DNA of 64,000 nucleotides from Tardiphaga alba. GTDB taxonomy: Bacteria; Pseudomonadota; Alphaproteobacteria; Rhizobiales; Xanthobacteraceae. Numbering within the stretch: position 1 is the first letter of the stretch; the number at the start of each line of letters is the position of its first letter. The translations under genes were made by a program, and so were the position numbers. The notes under the pieces were generated by a model. The model saw nothing but the letters and a program-made list of their open reading frames with translations. It did no database searches and was not told the DNA's origin. The DNA lies in assembly GCF_018279705.1 (NCBI RefSeq), contig NZ_CP036498.1, forward strand, positions 5,535,001-5,599,000. Reading direction: 5' to 3'. Shown piece after piece: positions 19,432 through 28,796 of this stretch.

Positions 19432-20475
19432 CTACGATTTGGCCTCATCGAACCATCTCAGCAGGCCCGTTTCCGGATGGCAATTGACGTATACGAAGTC
19501 GGGATTGTCGCCGTCCAGGACGACGACTTCATGCCACAGCTTGAGGTTTCGCCCTTCCGGGTGCTTTTTGACCATGCCGTGAAAGCTGTTGAAGATCGCC
19601 AGATGGGTGGGATGCGTCTTCGACCAGGCCTCCAGGTCCTCAAGTGATTTGAAGATCGCGAAGCCGAAGGTTGCGAGACGAGCGCTACTGTCCGCTCCGC
19701 GCTCGGTCATGAAGCGGCACGAAAAACAGCCGGTCTCGACAGGATTATCGCGCAGAAAGTTCATCCCCTCGACCAAGCGCGGATGAACTTCACCACGATA
19801 GGTGTCAAGTTCGGCGCCGGTGCATTCGGTCCAGTCCTGACCAGACTTGATGATCGCGGTGTTGACGGGAGGCTTGATCCTGATCATGCGCCCCATTGTG
19901 TCGGGCTTTCCATCAACGAGTTGCTTCACGGGGCTCTCGAGACAATCCGACGCCGACACTTCAAGCCGGTGCCGCATGGCTCCCCAATAGGCGTGCTCGC
20001 GCACCTCGGTGCCCTTGTTGTTCGCAGCCCGGGCAATGCCGAATTCCTGTTTCTTTCCTGAAATTGTTTCCAGTCGCTCGACCGGAACACGGATCGTCTC
20101 ATGCCATACGCCGATGTCAGCAATCAAACGATCATCGCTCTTCAGCCATTGCTCATATTCGCTCTTCGCCAGCCATTGCTCGTATCGATGTGAGCTGAGC
20201 CAGTACGCAGTAAGCACCTCGTTTCGCACACCGCGCTGATCAATGTAGAACGAGTGATCGACGAAATCCGGCACGGCGGATTGTTTGAGAAAAGCCCGAA
20301 GATGGGCGATCGCCGCATCGATATCGTGCTCTTGGCCGCCCTGTAACCCGAAGTAGGAGATGACCGGCTGATGGACATCGCTCCCGAACTTCGATGCATG
20401 CGCGGGATAAGGAGGGTTCCAGTCTGGCCGGGGGAGCGCGCGTCGTATGTAAGATTCGTCGGATGAAACAGTCAT
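19432..20475 (-). CDS. Aldoxime dehydratase family haem protein (phenylacetaldoxime dehydratase-like)
   Basis: This 347-residue protein belongs to the haem-containing dehydratase family that converts aldoximes to nitriles. With the start at 20475 the His in FNSFHGM is residue 299, the position of the proximal haem ligand reported for bacterial aldoxime dehydratases. A second His in KLWHEV is residue 315. The ATG at 20475 has GGGGGA five bases upstream; in-frame ATGs at 20487 and 20532 are alternatives. No nitrilase, nitrile hydratase or amidase gene is visible in the window, so the downstream step is unclear. The family assignment is firm; the physiological substrate is not. Confidence 0.88.
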   Translation of the reverse strand: MTVSSDESYIRRALPRPDWNPPYPAHASKFGSDVHQPVISYFGLQGGQEHDIDAAIAHLRAFLKQSAVPDFVDHSFYIDQRGVRNEVLTAYWLSSHRYEQWLAKSEYEQWLKSDDRLIADIGVWHETIRVPVERLETISGKKQEFGIARAANNKGTEVREHAYWGAMRHRLEVSASDCLESPVKQLVDGKPDTMGRMIRIKPPVNTAIIKSGQDWTECTGAELDTYRGEVHPRLVEGMNFLRDNPVETGCFSCRFMTERGADSSARLATFGFAIFKSLEDLEAWSKTHPTHLAIFNSFHGMVKKHPEGRNLKLWHEVVVLDGDNPDFVYVNCHPETGLLRWFDEAKS

Positions 20476-20574
20476 CGCGTCCCCCATGTGCCTGGTTTTT
20501 ATCGTTTCTCGAATGCCGGATCGATCCGTCATGCGCTACCGTCATTCTATGTAACGCGCGCCGCTAAGCCAGTC

Positions 20575-21771
20575 TTATGAGCGTTTCAGCAGCGCTTCCA
20601 AGTGGCTGTCGTGCTCACCAAGCAGCGGGGCAGGATCGAGCTGCGTGCAAGGTCTCGCCGAAAATGACACCGGCGCCTTCATGGAGACGTAACGTCCTTC
20701 TGTCGGATGCTGGGCAATCGCGAAGAAATTCACGTCATCGAGATGCGGATCGTCGAGAACATCTTCGAGATCATGCATCGGCATGGATGGTATCCCGGCG
20801 ACCTCAAATAGCTGGGTCCATTCCGCTGTGGTTTTCGCTGGCGTACGGTGCGCAATCTCCGCATAGAGCGCGGTCGCATTCTTCATGCGATCAGGCTTGG
20901 TCGCAAATCGGACGTCGTTGGTGAGCCGGTCATCGGCGAACAGAACCAGCAGCTTTTCAGTGATCGCGTCAGTGTAAAGAACGATGCTGATATGGCCATC
21001 CGCGGTCGGAAACGGCTGCCTCTCGGGATCCAGCTGCCGTGTATACCCCATCTGATAGGCTTGCGGCTTAAACGTCGCGCCAAACAGGTGTTCCTGCAGC
21101 ATGAAATGCGCAAACGATTCGAACATGGGGACCTCGACGAACTGCCCCTCACCTGTCCGCAATTTGTGGACAAGCGCCGCAAGCACGCTGTAGGTGCCGT
21201 GAAGTCCGGCGACCTTGTCGGCAATAAGCGACGGCAAGTAGCGCGGCCGAGCCTGGCCATCGACCCGCGACAGCAGCGTTGCCGTCCCCGTGGCGGCCTG
21301 GATGACATCGTCATAGGCAGGGAGATCACGGTAGCGACCGCCCGATCCGAAACCAACACAATGGGTGTAGATGATGTCCTTGTTGATCGCTTTGACAGCG
21401 TCGTAACCGAAACCGAGACGATCGATCGCGCGCTTTCGGACATTGTGAATGAAAACATCCGCGGTTCGCAAAAGCTCCCGTAGCTTCTCCTTGTCGCGCT
21501 CCGTTTTCAGATCGAGGGTAAGCGACTTCTTGCCACGGTTCAAAGTCATGTGGCACGCGCCCATGCCACCTGTCTTGACCGAAGCGCCAGAGTTCCTAAA
21601 CATGTCTCCGCTCGGCGCTTCAATCTTGATCACGTCGGCGCCGAGATCCGCCAGCGTTTCGGTCGCGTAGGGACCGAAAACAATCGTCGTCAGATCGATG
21701 ATTCGGATATTTTCAAGCATCCGCGCCATCATCTCACCGTCCCTGATGTGACGTGGCTGCCGAAACATCAT
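20575..21771 (-). CDS. CaiB/BaiF family CoA-transferase (family III)
   Basis: A 398-residue family III CoA-transferase with the N-terminal VFGPYATETLADLGADVIKIE and the catalytic Asp probably in LPAYDDVIQA. These enzymes move CoA between carboxylic acids, for example from succinyl-CoA. The ATG at 21771 has a strong GAGGAG site but makes the gene overlap the upstream hydrolase by 38 bases; an ATG pair at 21729-21732, at the hydrolase stop, is a plausible alternative start. Probably co-transcribed with the hydrolase. Acceptor acid unknown. Confidence 0.88.
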   Translation of the reverse strand: MMFRQPRHIRDGEMMARMLENIRIIDLTTIVFGPYATETLADLGADVIKIEAPSGDMFRNSGASVKTGGMGACHMTLNRGKKSLTLDLKTERDKEKLRELLRTADVFIHNVRKRAIDRLGFGYDAVKAINKDIIYTHCVGFGSGGRYRDLPAYDDVIQAATGTATLLSRVDGQARPRYLPSLIADKVAGLHGTYSVLAALVHKLRTGEGQFVEVPMFESFAHFMLQEHLFGATFKPQAYQMGYTRQLDPERQPFPTADGHISIVLYTDAITEKLLVLFADDRLTNDVRFATKPDRMKNATALYAEIAHRTPAKTTAEWTQLFEVAGIPSMPMHDLEDVLDDPHLDDVNFFAIAQHPTEGRYVSMKAPVSFSARPCTQLDPAPLLGEHDSHLEALLKRS

Positions 21772-22498
21772 TGATCTCCTCAGTTGCGATCTTGTCGATC
21801 GCTGCAGCGAGGTGATCTGGCGCCGAAAAGAACGGACAGTGGTCCGTATCCAGGGTCACGATCGGAGAGCAGGCAAGCGCCGAATGCATTGCCTTCTGCA
21901 AAGCCAGAGGCACCGCACGATCTTGCTTGGTTTCGATATAGGCCCGGGGAACGCGCCCGAACCGCTCCGCTGTCGAAGACAGCGGCGTTGCGAATACGGC
22001 CATGGGCTCCGCCCCCATCTTCGCTTCAGCCACGCGAACGAGTTCTGCGGGCGCGGTATTGTAGAACACCTGCTGAACCGCATCAGCCGAAACGGTGGAG
22101 GTCTTTCCATCGGCGCCAGGAATCACATACGGCGCTTTCGCACCGCCGGAAACGCGGGCGACGAAGCCACCCAGCGTTTCGCCCGAAGGCAGAAGAAACG
22201 CAGCGAGATAGACAAGCTTCGCGACCGAGTCAGGCACACGCTCAGCGACTTCGCTGATCACGATCCCACCTCGGCTATGGCCAAGAAGAACCACTGGTTC
22301 GCTCTGCACTTTGACCACATCGACGATCTGATCCGTCCACCGCCCGAGAGACACGTCCTTTATCGGCGTTGGATCGTCGCCCATTCCGAGCAGATCAACC
22401 GCGACGACCTTGTGGCCGCGCGATTCGAGCAAGGGAATCAGGGGTTGCCAGCACCATTTGCCGTGCCATGCGCCGTGAACGAGAACGATCGTCGCCAT
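21734..22498 (-). CDS. Alpha/beta hydrolase (hydroxynitrile lyase/methylesterase-like)
   Basis: A 254-residue alpha/beta hydrolase. It has the N-terminal VLVHGAWHGKWCW, the nucleophile elbow GHSRGG near residue 73, and a C-terminal TDHCPFF with the likely catalytic His. The closest family style is that of small plant-like methylesterases and hydroxynitrile lyases, which are also common in bacterial catabolic clusters as esterases. It overlaps the following CoA-transferase gene, implying one transcript. An esterase releasing a carboxylic acid for CoA transfer is a reasonable inference. Confidence 0.85.
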   Translation of the reverse strand: MATIVLVHGAWHGKWCWQPLIPLLESRGHKVVAVDLLGMGDDPTPIKDVSLGRWTDQIVDVVKVQSEPVVLLGHSRGGIVISEVAERVPDSVAKLVYLAAFLLPSGETLGGFVARVSGGAKAPYVIPGADGKTSTVSADAVQQVFYNTAPAELVRVAEAKMGAEPMAVFATPLSSTAERFGRVPRAYIETKQDRAVPLALQKAMHSALACSPIVTLDTDHCPFFSAPDHLAAAIDKIATEEINDVSAATSHQGR

Positions 22499-22878
22499 CT
22501 TGAATCCTCACCTTGAATTTTGGCTGATAGCCCGCTCGCCGCTTCAATGCCGAATGGGCTGGGAGCCGCCGTCTAGACCATTGTCATCCACGGCCTCCGC
22601 CAACGATCGAGACTGACCAGCGCGACTGTCCGTCACAATGACCGCGACCGCCAGTTCACATGACCTTTTCGCGCGCTGAGGAAGTCGGCAGCATCGCGAT
22701 CCTCAAAGGTTCATCAACGGCTCTGCTCCCGTAATGCGGAATGCGATCGGGTTTTTCGACCAACGCATAGACACCATGGACCTATGGTGATGCAACGACG
22801 AAACAAAGCGCCAAGCGCTTTGATGTGTTTGGCCATACTCATTAAACTGGGTTCGACGACTATGCCTCCAAGAGGACA
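22499..22878. other. Divergent intergenic region with a CACCAT/ATGGTG palindrome
   Basis: No gene seen. It separates the leftward hydrolase operon from the rightward quinone reductase gene. A perfect inverted repeat CACCAT-6 bases-ATGGTG at 22772-22789, about 90 bases before the reductase start, is a candidate operator. Confidence 0.45.
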
Positions 22879-23886
22879 ATGGATCAAAGCGACATGAAAG
22901 CTCTCGTCAGCAAAGAAGCAGGTGGGCCCGAGACACTAGAATACTGCGCCATGCCCGACCCGAGCGCTTTGGATCACCAGCTCTTGATTGCGGTAAAAGC
23001 GTGTGGGCTGAATTTTCCGGATCTTTTGCTCATCCAAGACCTGTATCAGGTGAAAGCGCCCCGGCCCTTCATCCCCGGCGCGGAAGTCGGTGGCGTGGTC
23101 GTTGACGTTGGCACTTCTGCCGGCGAATTCAGACCCGGTGATCGGGTGATGGCGCGCTGCGGGACCGGAGGATTGGGGGAGCTGATCGCGATCGATGCGA
23201 GCCGATGCGCGAAGATCCCCGACAGCATGTCTATGGAACATGCGGCGGCCTTCCAGTTCGCCTATGAGACCTCGTATCACGCGCTCATTGACCGGGGCAG
23301 AATCCAGGCAGGCGATCAGGTTCTCGTCCTCGGCGCATCCGGAGGATTGGGCATTGCTGCAATACAGATTGCCAAGGCGAAAGGCGCTCGCGTTTTCGCA
23401 ATGACATCGTCTCAGGAAAAGCTTTCCTTCGCGACCGAGAACGGTGCGGATGACGGATTGATCTATCCCTCGGACCTGGCAAGCACCGATCTCAAGACGT
23501 TGACGAAGGATGTGAAGCGGTTGCTAGGGCCAAAGGGAGCGGACATCGTCTTCGATCCTGTCGGTGGACCATTGGCTGAGATAGCGCTGCGATCCTCGGG
23601 CGAGAAGTCGCGCTATCTGGTCCTCGGTTTCACGGCCGGGATTCCCAGCATCCCGCTTAATCTTCCACTCCTGAAATCGTCCGAAATTCTCGGTGTGAAT
23701 TGGCGAACGTTCTCGATGGAAGAGCCCGGCGCGAATGCAGCAAACCGGGACACGCTGTTGCAGATGTATGAGCGCGATGAGATTCGCCCACCAGTCACCG
23801 TGACATATCCTTTGCAGGATGGTGCAGAAGCTCTGCAGCTATTCAGCGAGCGAACGATACTTGGAAAAGTCGTGGTGCTCACCTGA
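22879..23886 (+). CDS. NADPH:quinone oxidoreductase family protein (MDR superfamily)
   Basis: A 335-residue medium-chain dehydrogenase/reductase of the zinc-free quinone oxidoreductase branch. It has CGLNFPDLLLI, PGAEVGGVV in the GroES-like domain, and LVLGASGGLG in the NAD(P)-binding domain around residues 150-165. No zinc-ligand Cys set is seen. Such enzymes reduce quinones, enones or acryloyl-CoA-like compounds with NADPH. GAGGACA precedes the ATG at 22879; an ATG 15 bases later is possible. Transcribed alone, towards the dioxygenase cluster. Confidence 0.87.
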   Translation: MDQSDMKALVSKEAGGPETLEYCAMPDPSALDHQLLIAVKACGLNFPDLLLIQDLYQVKAPRPFIPGAEVGGVVVDVGTSAGEFRPGDRVMARCGTGGLGELIAIDASRCAKIPDSMSMEHAAAFQFAYETSYHALIDRGRIQAGDQVLVLGASGGLGIAAIQIAKAKGARVFAMTSSQEKLSFATENGADDGLIYPSDLASTDLKTLTKDVKRLLGPKGADIVFDPVGGPLAEIALRSSGEKSRYLVLGFTAGIPSIPLNLPLLKSSEILGVNWRTFSMEEPGANAANRDTLLQMYERDEIRPPVTVTYPLQDGAEALQLFSERTILGKVVVLT

Positions 23887-24292
23887 GAGCGACCAACGCT
23901 GTCGGATATCGGAAATGATGTCCGACCGCCTCGTTCGCGGCCAATCCAGCGATAACATTCGCGTGGCTGAACCAAACCAATAGATAGTGGCACTCCGCTT
24001 GATTCTGACTTGAATCGGAGCCCATTCGAGACGGTATCGACGATCGCCGGCGCAGAACCCCGCTTGGCTTCTCGTTGACTGTGAGCCAGTCGGCCTCCTC
24101 ATAGGTCAGCCCGCCCGTCCCGCCATCAGCCACATTTTCAATACCAGCGACCAGAAGCGCCCAGCGACGGCAAGTATTTTGCAGCGCAGCGAAGCACGGA
24201 ATTTTTGACATTTGTCTATTGGCGATAGGAGATTTAACAACTAATGTCTTGACAACTACGCCATTCAAATGAGCGGGTACTGGAGGAAAATC
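23887..24292. other. Intergenic region with repeated TTGACA elements
   Basis: About 400 bases with no gene. Its 3' part carries GACA-TT-TGTC (24207-24216), and direct repeats of ACAACTA near 24238 and 24252, the second within CTTGACAACTA. These resemble half-sites of the palindrome in the dioxygenase promoter near 25334 and suggest a shared regulator for the binding-protein gene that follows. Confidence 0.4.
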
Positions 24293-25261
24293 ATGGATCG
24301 CAGACAGTTCGTCTTGTCAGGTGGGGCAATGCTCGCGATGAGCGGCAAAAAGGCCGTGGCTCAAGAGTCATTCCCGTCGCGTGCTGTTCGCCTCGTCGTT
24401 CCGTTCACGCCGGGAGGGCCGACCGATGTCATCGCGCGGGTTATCGGGGAAGCGATGTCGGTGAAATGGTCCGTTCCCGTCATCGTGGACAACAAACCCG
24501 GCGCAGGCACGATGATCGGAACGGATGCAGTCGCCAAATCCACGCCCGATGGGCACGTTGTCGGCGTGGTTATTACTGCGCACGTCATCAACCCCGCTGT
24601 CAGGGACAAGATGCCGTTCGATGCCCAGCGCGACCTGAGAGGCATTACGCAGCTGGCCGAAGCTCACATGGTCGTGGTGGCCAATCCAGCGTTCGAGGCA
24701 GATGACATTCCCGGCCTGGTGAGATTGGCAAAGCAGGCCAGCCAGCCGCTTGCTTATGCAACGCCCGGCCCCGCAACCGCGACTCACATGGCCGCTGAAC
24801 TCCTGCAGAAGGTGGCAGAGATCAAGATGTTGCATGTGCCCTATAACGGCAGCGCGAATGCCCTGACGGATGTTCTGGCACAACGCGTCCCGTTGATGTT
24901 CGATGTCTGGCATTCGGTCCAGCAGCACGTCCAGGATAAAACTTTGAAGGTCATTGGCGTGACGAATGCCACGCCGATCCCGAATGCGCCGCAATACAAG
25001 CGGATCGCGGAGACCTATCCCGGCTATGAAGCAAATTCGATGTTCGGGCTGGTCGTTCCATCGAAAACGCCGGATCAGATGGTGAAGGCGCTTTCACGCG
25101 ATGTTTCTGCATTCGTGAAGTCACCGGAATTCGCCGCCAAGGCCGCATCTTTCGGAATGCAACCCATTGGCTCGTCACCTGCGGAGTTCGATGACTTCAT
25201 CGACAGGGAAATCAAGAAGTGGCGGGACATCGCAGGCAGCGCCAACATCCGCATCAATTGA
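24293..25261 (+). CDS. Tripartite tricarboxylate transporter-type substrate-binding protein (Bug family)
   Basis: A 322-residue periplasmic binding protein of the Bug/TctC family. The N-terminus MDRRQFVLSGGAML looks like a twin-arginine or similar signal, with cleavage near AVAQES. The mature part shows VRLVVPFTPGGPTDVIAR and NKPGAGTMIG, the family motifs that bind a carboxylate ligand. GGAGG seven bases before the ATG at 24293 sets the start; an ATG 24 bases earlier lacks it. No TctA/TctB membrane subunits are in the window, as is common for orphan Bug proteins. The location suggests it captures the dioxygenase substrate or acts as an extracytoplasmic sensor. Confidence 0.9.
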   Translation: MDRRQFVLSGGAMLAMSGKKAVAQESFPSRAVRLVVPFTPGGPTDVIARVIGEAMSVKWSVPVIVDNKPGAGTMIGTDAVAKSTPDGHVVGVVITAHVINPAVRDKMPFDAQRDLRGITQLAEAHMVVVANPAFEADDIPGLVRLAKQASQPLAYATPGPATATHMAAELLQKVAEIKMLHVPYNGSANALTDVLAQRVPLMFDVWHSVQQHVQDKTLKVIGVTNATPIPNAPQYKRIAETYPGYEANSMFGLVVPSKTPDQMVKALSRDVSAFVKSPEFAAKAASFGMQPIGSSPAEFDDFIDREIKKWRDIAGSANIRIN

Positions 25262-25331
25262 GAAAGGTGCGGCGGATAGTGCCCGATCGCCGATGCTTTA
25301 GGCCCGGCTCCCTCTTGCCCTAATAGGTGTT

Positions 25332-25360
25332 TTGACAACCATTGTCGCCGAGCGTAAAAC
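25332..25360 (+). promoter_or_regulatory. Promoter of the dioxygenase operon with overlapping operator palindrome
   Basis: TTGACA at 25332-25337 and TAAAAC at 25355-25360 are 17 bases apart, a good sigma-70-type promoter. The perfect inverted repeat GACAA-CCA-TTGTC at 25334-25346 overlaps the -35 box and part of the spacer, as expected for a repressor site. The MarR-family protein encoded at 28797-29384 is the obvious candidate, by context only. Confidence 0.65.
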
Positions 25361-25387
25361 AGGGGCGCCGGGTTGTTTGAGGTAGAA

Positions 25388-26596
25388 ATGGACGCCAGCG
25401 TATCAATCGTGGGAGCCGGTCAAGCCGGAGGGGTCTGCGCACTCGCGCTGCGGAAGCGTGGTTTCGGAGGCCGGATTACGCTGTACGGCGCCGAAGCGAC
25501 ATTGCCGTATGAACGCCCCTCTTTGTCTAAGGAATATCTCACCGGCGAGGCGTCGGAACTCACATATCTGGCTGACCACGAACGCTGGCGTGCTGAGGGC
25601 ATCGATGTCCGTATCGATACCAGGATTACGCGTATCGACAGGACTGCGCAGACCCTTCGAACCGAGAGCGGCGTCGATGAGCCGTATGATCGGCTCGTCC
25701 TGGCCACTGGCGGCGAAGCCCGGCGCTTGAAGGAGATGTCGCACGACCGCGTCTGCTACGTCAGAACGGCTGAAGACAGCCGACGCCTCGCGCACATGAT
25801 GGCCGGGGGCGGTCCTGTTGTTGTTGTTGGCGCCGGCGTTGTCGGGCTGGAGATCGCTTCGAGTCTTCGGAAAGCTGGCCTCGACGTCGTCGTGATGGAG
25901 GCGGCAAGCACCATTCTGTCTCGCGTGCTTCCCCAGGAATGCTCGTCGCTCCTCGAACGGCTGCATCACGACCACGGCGTTTCCATTCGAAAGTCGACGA
26001 AGATCGTTGGCTTGCGCGATCTAGGCAATGATGGCGTCGTCCTCGACCTTGATGACGGCGAAACCATAGCAGCACGCTTCGTCGTGATCGGCGTCGGCAT
26101 GGTCCTCAACGATCAGTTGGCGCGCGAGAGCGGGATTGCCTGCGACGACGGCATACTCGTCGATGATCAGTATCGATCGATCACTGACCACATGATCTAC
26201 GCAATCGGCGACGTTGCACGGCATCATAGCCGCCGCCGGGAAGAGAGTTGGGCCCATGCCCAATCTTCTGCGGAGGCTGCGGCTCTATCGATCGTGGAGG
26301 GGGATGTTGCGGCCAGGACCGTGCCCTATCTATGGACCACTCAATACGGACTGATGTTTCAGGTCGTCGGAAACATCATGCATGCAAACTCCAAGCGATC
26401 ACTTGGTCAGTCCGGCTACCTCTTTCTCGATGGCGAGAATCGGGCTATCGGCGCCGCGATGCTTGATGGGAAACGTGAATTCCAGATGGCGAGGAAGCTC
26501 GTCACCGCGGGCGCTGCGATCCGCGACGCAGACTGCATGAATGGAGCAATCAATCTCAAAGAGGCGATCAAGAGCGCCCAGGAGCAGAAATCATGA
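25388..26596 (+). CDS. Ferredoxin reductase component of a Rieske ring-hydroxylating dioxygenase
   Basis: A 402-residue FAD/NAD(P)H oxidoreductase of the class found with multicomponent dioxygenases. The N-terminal FAD motif is IVGAGQAGG, the NADH-binding motif is VVGAGVVGLEIAS near residue 145, and the second FAD motif YAIGDVARH lies near residue 278. It takes electrons from NADH and passes them to the Rieske ferredoxin encoded at 28446. The ATG at 25388 with GAGG upstream is chosen over a TTG five codons earlier. Its stop overlaps the alpha-subunit ATG (ATGA), so the operon order is reductase-alpha-beta-ferredoxin. Confidence 0.93.
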   Translation: MDASVSIVGAGQAGGVCALALRKRGFGGRITLYGAEATLPYERPSLSKEYLTGEASELTYLADHERWRAEGIDVRIDTRITRIDRTAQTLRTESGVDEPYDRLVLATGGEARRLKEMSHDRVCYVRTAEDSRRLAHMMAGGGPVVVVGAGVVGLEIASSLRKAGLDVVVMEAASTILSRVLPQECSSLLERLHHDHGVSIRKSTKIVGLRDLGNDGVVLDLDDGETIAARFVVIGVGMVLNDQLARESGIACDDGILVDDQYRSITDHMIYAIGDVARHHSRRREESWAHAQSSAEAAALSIVEGDVAARTVPYLWTTQYGLMFQVVGNIMHANSKRSLGQSGYLFLDGENRAIGAAMLDGKREFQMARKLVTAGAAIRDADCMNGAINLKEAIKSAQEQKS

Positions 26597-27930
26597 CAAG
26601 CGAGAGCGCAATCGGATCATTGCTGATCGACCGACCGCAGGACGGCATCTTCGAGGTGGCACGGCGTGCTTTCACGGACCCGGAGATCTTCGCGCTGGAG
26701 CAGAAATACATCTTCGAGGCGCTCTGGACTTTCGTCGGCCTCGAAACCCAGATTCCGAGAGCGAACGACTTTCTGACGACCCATATCGGGTCGCAGCCGG
26801 TGCTCCTCACGCGCAAAAGCGACGGAAGCGTCGGATGTTTCCTCAATACCTGCCGCCACCGGGGCACGATCGTCTGCCCGTTCAAGCACGGACGCCAGAA
26901 ATTTCACGTTTGTCGGTATCACGGTTGGGCCTACGACAGCGACGGTCGCAATACAGCAGTGACCGAAGAGGCCGACGGCCAATATCCGGAAAGCTTCCGA
27001 GACAAGAATCGCGATCTCATTCCGGTCGCTCGACTGGAATCATATCGCGGCCTGATCTTCGCGAGCCTGTCCCCGTCAGTTCCACCGCTTGAAGAGTATC
27101 TGGGACAGGCGGCACATTTCATCGACCTGATCGTCGATCAAAGCCCCGTCGGCCAAGTGGAGTTCGTTCCGGGAGCCTCCAGTTACACATTCGACGCCAA
27201 CTGGAAGCTGCAATTCGAAAACGGCCTCGACTACTATCATTTCAATTCGACGCACAGCTCATACGTCGACATCCTGAAGAATCGCGCCGTATCGTCGAAT
27301 GCCGACCTTCCGCGCGAGGATTCGGCGGAGCGGGTCGGACAGGGCAGCTTCAGCTTCCCCCATGGCCACGCGGTGAACTGGTCGATCAAGCAAGTCTCTG
27401 CATATGGCCGCCCCCTGTCGAACGATCAGGAAAATCTGAACAGGCTCACGGAGCAATTCGGCCGGGATCGCGTCAAATGGATGCTTCGACAGCGGAATCT
27501 GACGATATTTCCGAGCCTCCAACTCATCGACATCAGCTCATCGCAGCTTCGGACGTGGCGACCGCTCGCCCCCGACAAGACGGAAATGACTTCACACTGC
27601 ATTGCGCCCGTCGGCGAGAGCGCGGAGTCCCGGCGCATGCGCATCAGAGGGTACGAAGACTTTTTCAATCCCAGCGGCCTCGCAACATCCGATGACAACG
27701 TGATGTACGAATACTGCCAGACGGGCTATGTCGCCGAAGCCGGGAACACGTTGGGCTATTTGCGAGGTCTGGGCTCAGATCCGGTCCATGACGGGCCGCA
27801 TGCGAATGAAGTCGGTATCACGCCGGATGAGTATGCGTTCGGAGCACCGACCTTCGGTGGCGAAACCAATTTCCATGCGGGATATCGCGAGTGGCATCGC
27901 CTCCTCTTAAATGCCGGCCAAAAGATCTAG
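26593..27930 (+). CDS. Aromatic ring-hydroxylating dioxygenase alpha subunit (Rieske oxygenase)
   Basis: This 445-residue catalytic subunit has the Rieske motif C87-R-H89-x17-C107-R-Y-H110 and the mononuclear iron site segment FENGLDYYHFNSTH, with Asp213 bridging and His216/His221 as ligands. Both sites are intact. The enzyme adds both atoms of O2 to an aromatic ring to give a cis-diol or, with acids such as benzoate or anthranilate, a catechol-type product. The size and the separate beta, ferredoxin and reductase genes indicate a three-component system. The substrate cannot be decided from motifs; the surrounding carboxylate-binding protein favours an aromatic acid. Confidence 0.94.
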   Translation: MTSESAIGSLLIDRPQDGIFEVARRAFTDPEIFALEQKYIFEALWTFVGLETQIPRANDFLTTHIGSQPVLLTRKSDGSVGCFLNTCRHRGTIVCPFKHGRQKFHVCRYHGWAYDSDGRNTAVTEEADGQYPESFRDKNRDLIPVARLESYRGLIFASLSPSVPPLEEYLGQAAHFIDLIVDQSPVGQVEFVPGASSYTFDANWKLQFENGLDYYHFNSTHSSYVDILKNRAVSSNADLPREDSAERVGQGSFSFPHGHAVNWSIKQVSAYGRPLSNDQENLNRLTEQFGRDRVKWMLRQRNLTIFPSLQLIDISSSQLRTWRPLAPDKTEMTSHCIAPVGESAESRRMRIRGYEDFFNPSGLATSDDNVMYEYCQTGYVAEAGNTLGYLRGLGSDPVHDGPHANEVGITPDEYAFGAPTFGGETNFHAGYREWHRLLLNAGQKI

Positions 27931-27940
27931 GAGCGAGCGC

Positions 27941-28435
27941 ATGTCGCATGATTTGTCATCCATCAGCGCAGCCATCTATAGAGAGGCCCGTCTTCTGGAT
28001 CAGAAAAGCTGGAAAGAATGGCTTCTGATGTATGAAGAAGACGCCGTCTATTGGGCACCGGGCTGGTTGAACGAATACGACCTTGTTGACGATCCGGATC
28101 GGCAGGTCTCTCTCATCTATCATACCAACAGAGGGCAGCTTGCCGAGCGCATCTCGCGCATCCAGTCGAGGAAATCGATTACAGCGCTTCCGTTGCCGCG
28201 CACCGTGCATGTGATTTCGAACGTGCACTTCCTGGATGAGAAGCAAAGCCCCGCTCTCGTGAGCGCCAGTTTCGTGGTGCATGTGTTCGACCCGCGAACG
28301 GCGCGTGAGCACTGTCACTTTGGCCACTACGAATTCCTGTTCTCGCTGTCGGGGGAAAGCCCTACGATCGCATCGAAGAAAATCATTCTGGCGAACGATC
28401 GCATTCCGACAGTCGTCGACTTTTACAGCTTGTGA
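27941..28435 (+). CDS. Aromatic ring-hydroxylating dioxygenase beta subunit
   Basis: A 164-residue small subunit of the ring-hydroxylating dioxygenase family (NTF2-like fold). It has the usual N-terminal EARLLDQKSWKEWL...YEEDAVYWAP and the conserved central region LPLPRTVHVISNVHF. It packs with the alpha subunit into an alpha3beta3 or similar hexamer. The ATG at 27941 lies 10 bases after the alpha stop with AGGAG upstream. Neighbouring order and spacing confirm the operon. Confidence 0.92.
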   Translation: MSHDLSSISAAIYREARLLDQKSWKEWLLMYEEDAVYWAPGWLNEYDLVDDPDRQVSLIYHTNRGQLAERISRIQSRKSITALPLPRTVHVISNVHFLDEKQSPALVSASFVVHVFDPRTAREHCHFGHYEFLFSLSGESPTIASKKIILANDRIPTVVDFYSL

Positions 28436-28445
28436 GGAGATTGGA

Positions 28446-28763
28446 ATGTCAGACGGTTGGTTGAAGGCTGCGGATCTGGATGACGTCGTCGATGGAGAGC
28501 CGTTTGCGTGCGAGATCGCCGGCACGAAACTGGCTCTCTATTCGCTGGATGGATGCATTTTTGCGACGTCGAACATTTGCAGCCACGCCTATGCACTGCT
28601 TTCGGACGGGCTCATCGAGGGCGATGCGATCGAATGTCCGCTTCACAATGCGCGGTTCGATATCCGAACGGGGAAGGCGCTAACCAGCCCCGCGGAAAAA
28701 GATATCGCCACTTACCTGACCAAAGTCGAGGGCAACGCGGTTTTTGTGAGGATATCGGACTAA
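28446..28763 (+). CDS. Rieske [2Fe-2S] ferredoxin component of the dioxygenase
   Basis: A 105-residue Rieske ferredoxin with C45-S-H47 and C64-P-L-H67, the two Cys/two His ligands of a 2Fe-2S cluster. It shuttles electrons from the FAD reductase (25388-26596) to the alpha subunit. The start at 28446 follows the beta-subunit stop by 10 bases, with GAGGAG 8 bases upstream. It is the last gene of the operon and ends about 30 bases before the convergent MarR gene. Confidence 0.94.
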   Translation: MSDGWLKAADLDDVVDGEPFACEIAGTKLALYSLDGCIFATSNICSHAYALLSDGLIEGDAIECPLHNARFDIRTGKALTSPAEKDIATYLTKVEGNAVFVRISD

Positions 28764-28796
28764 GTTCAAGCTCCGAAAAAAGCAGAACGAAAATTG

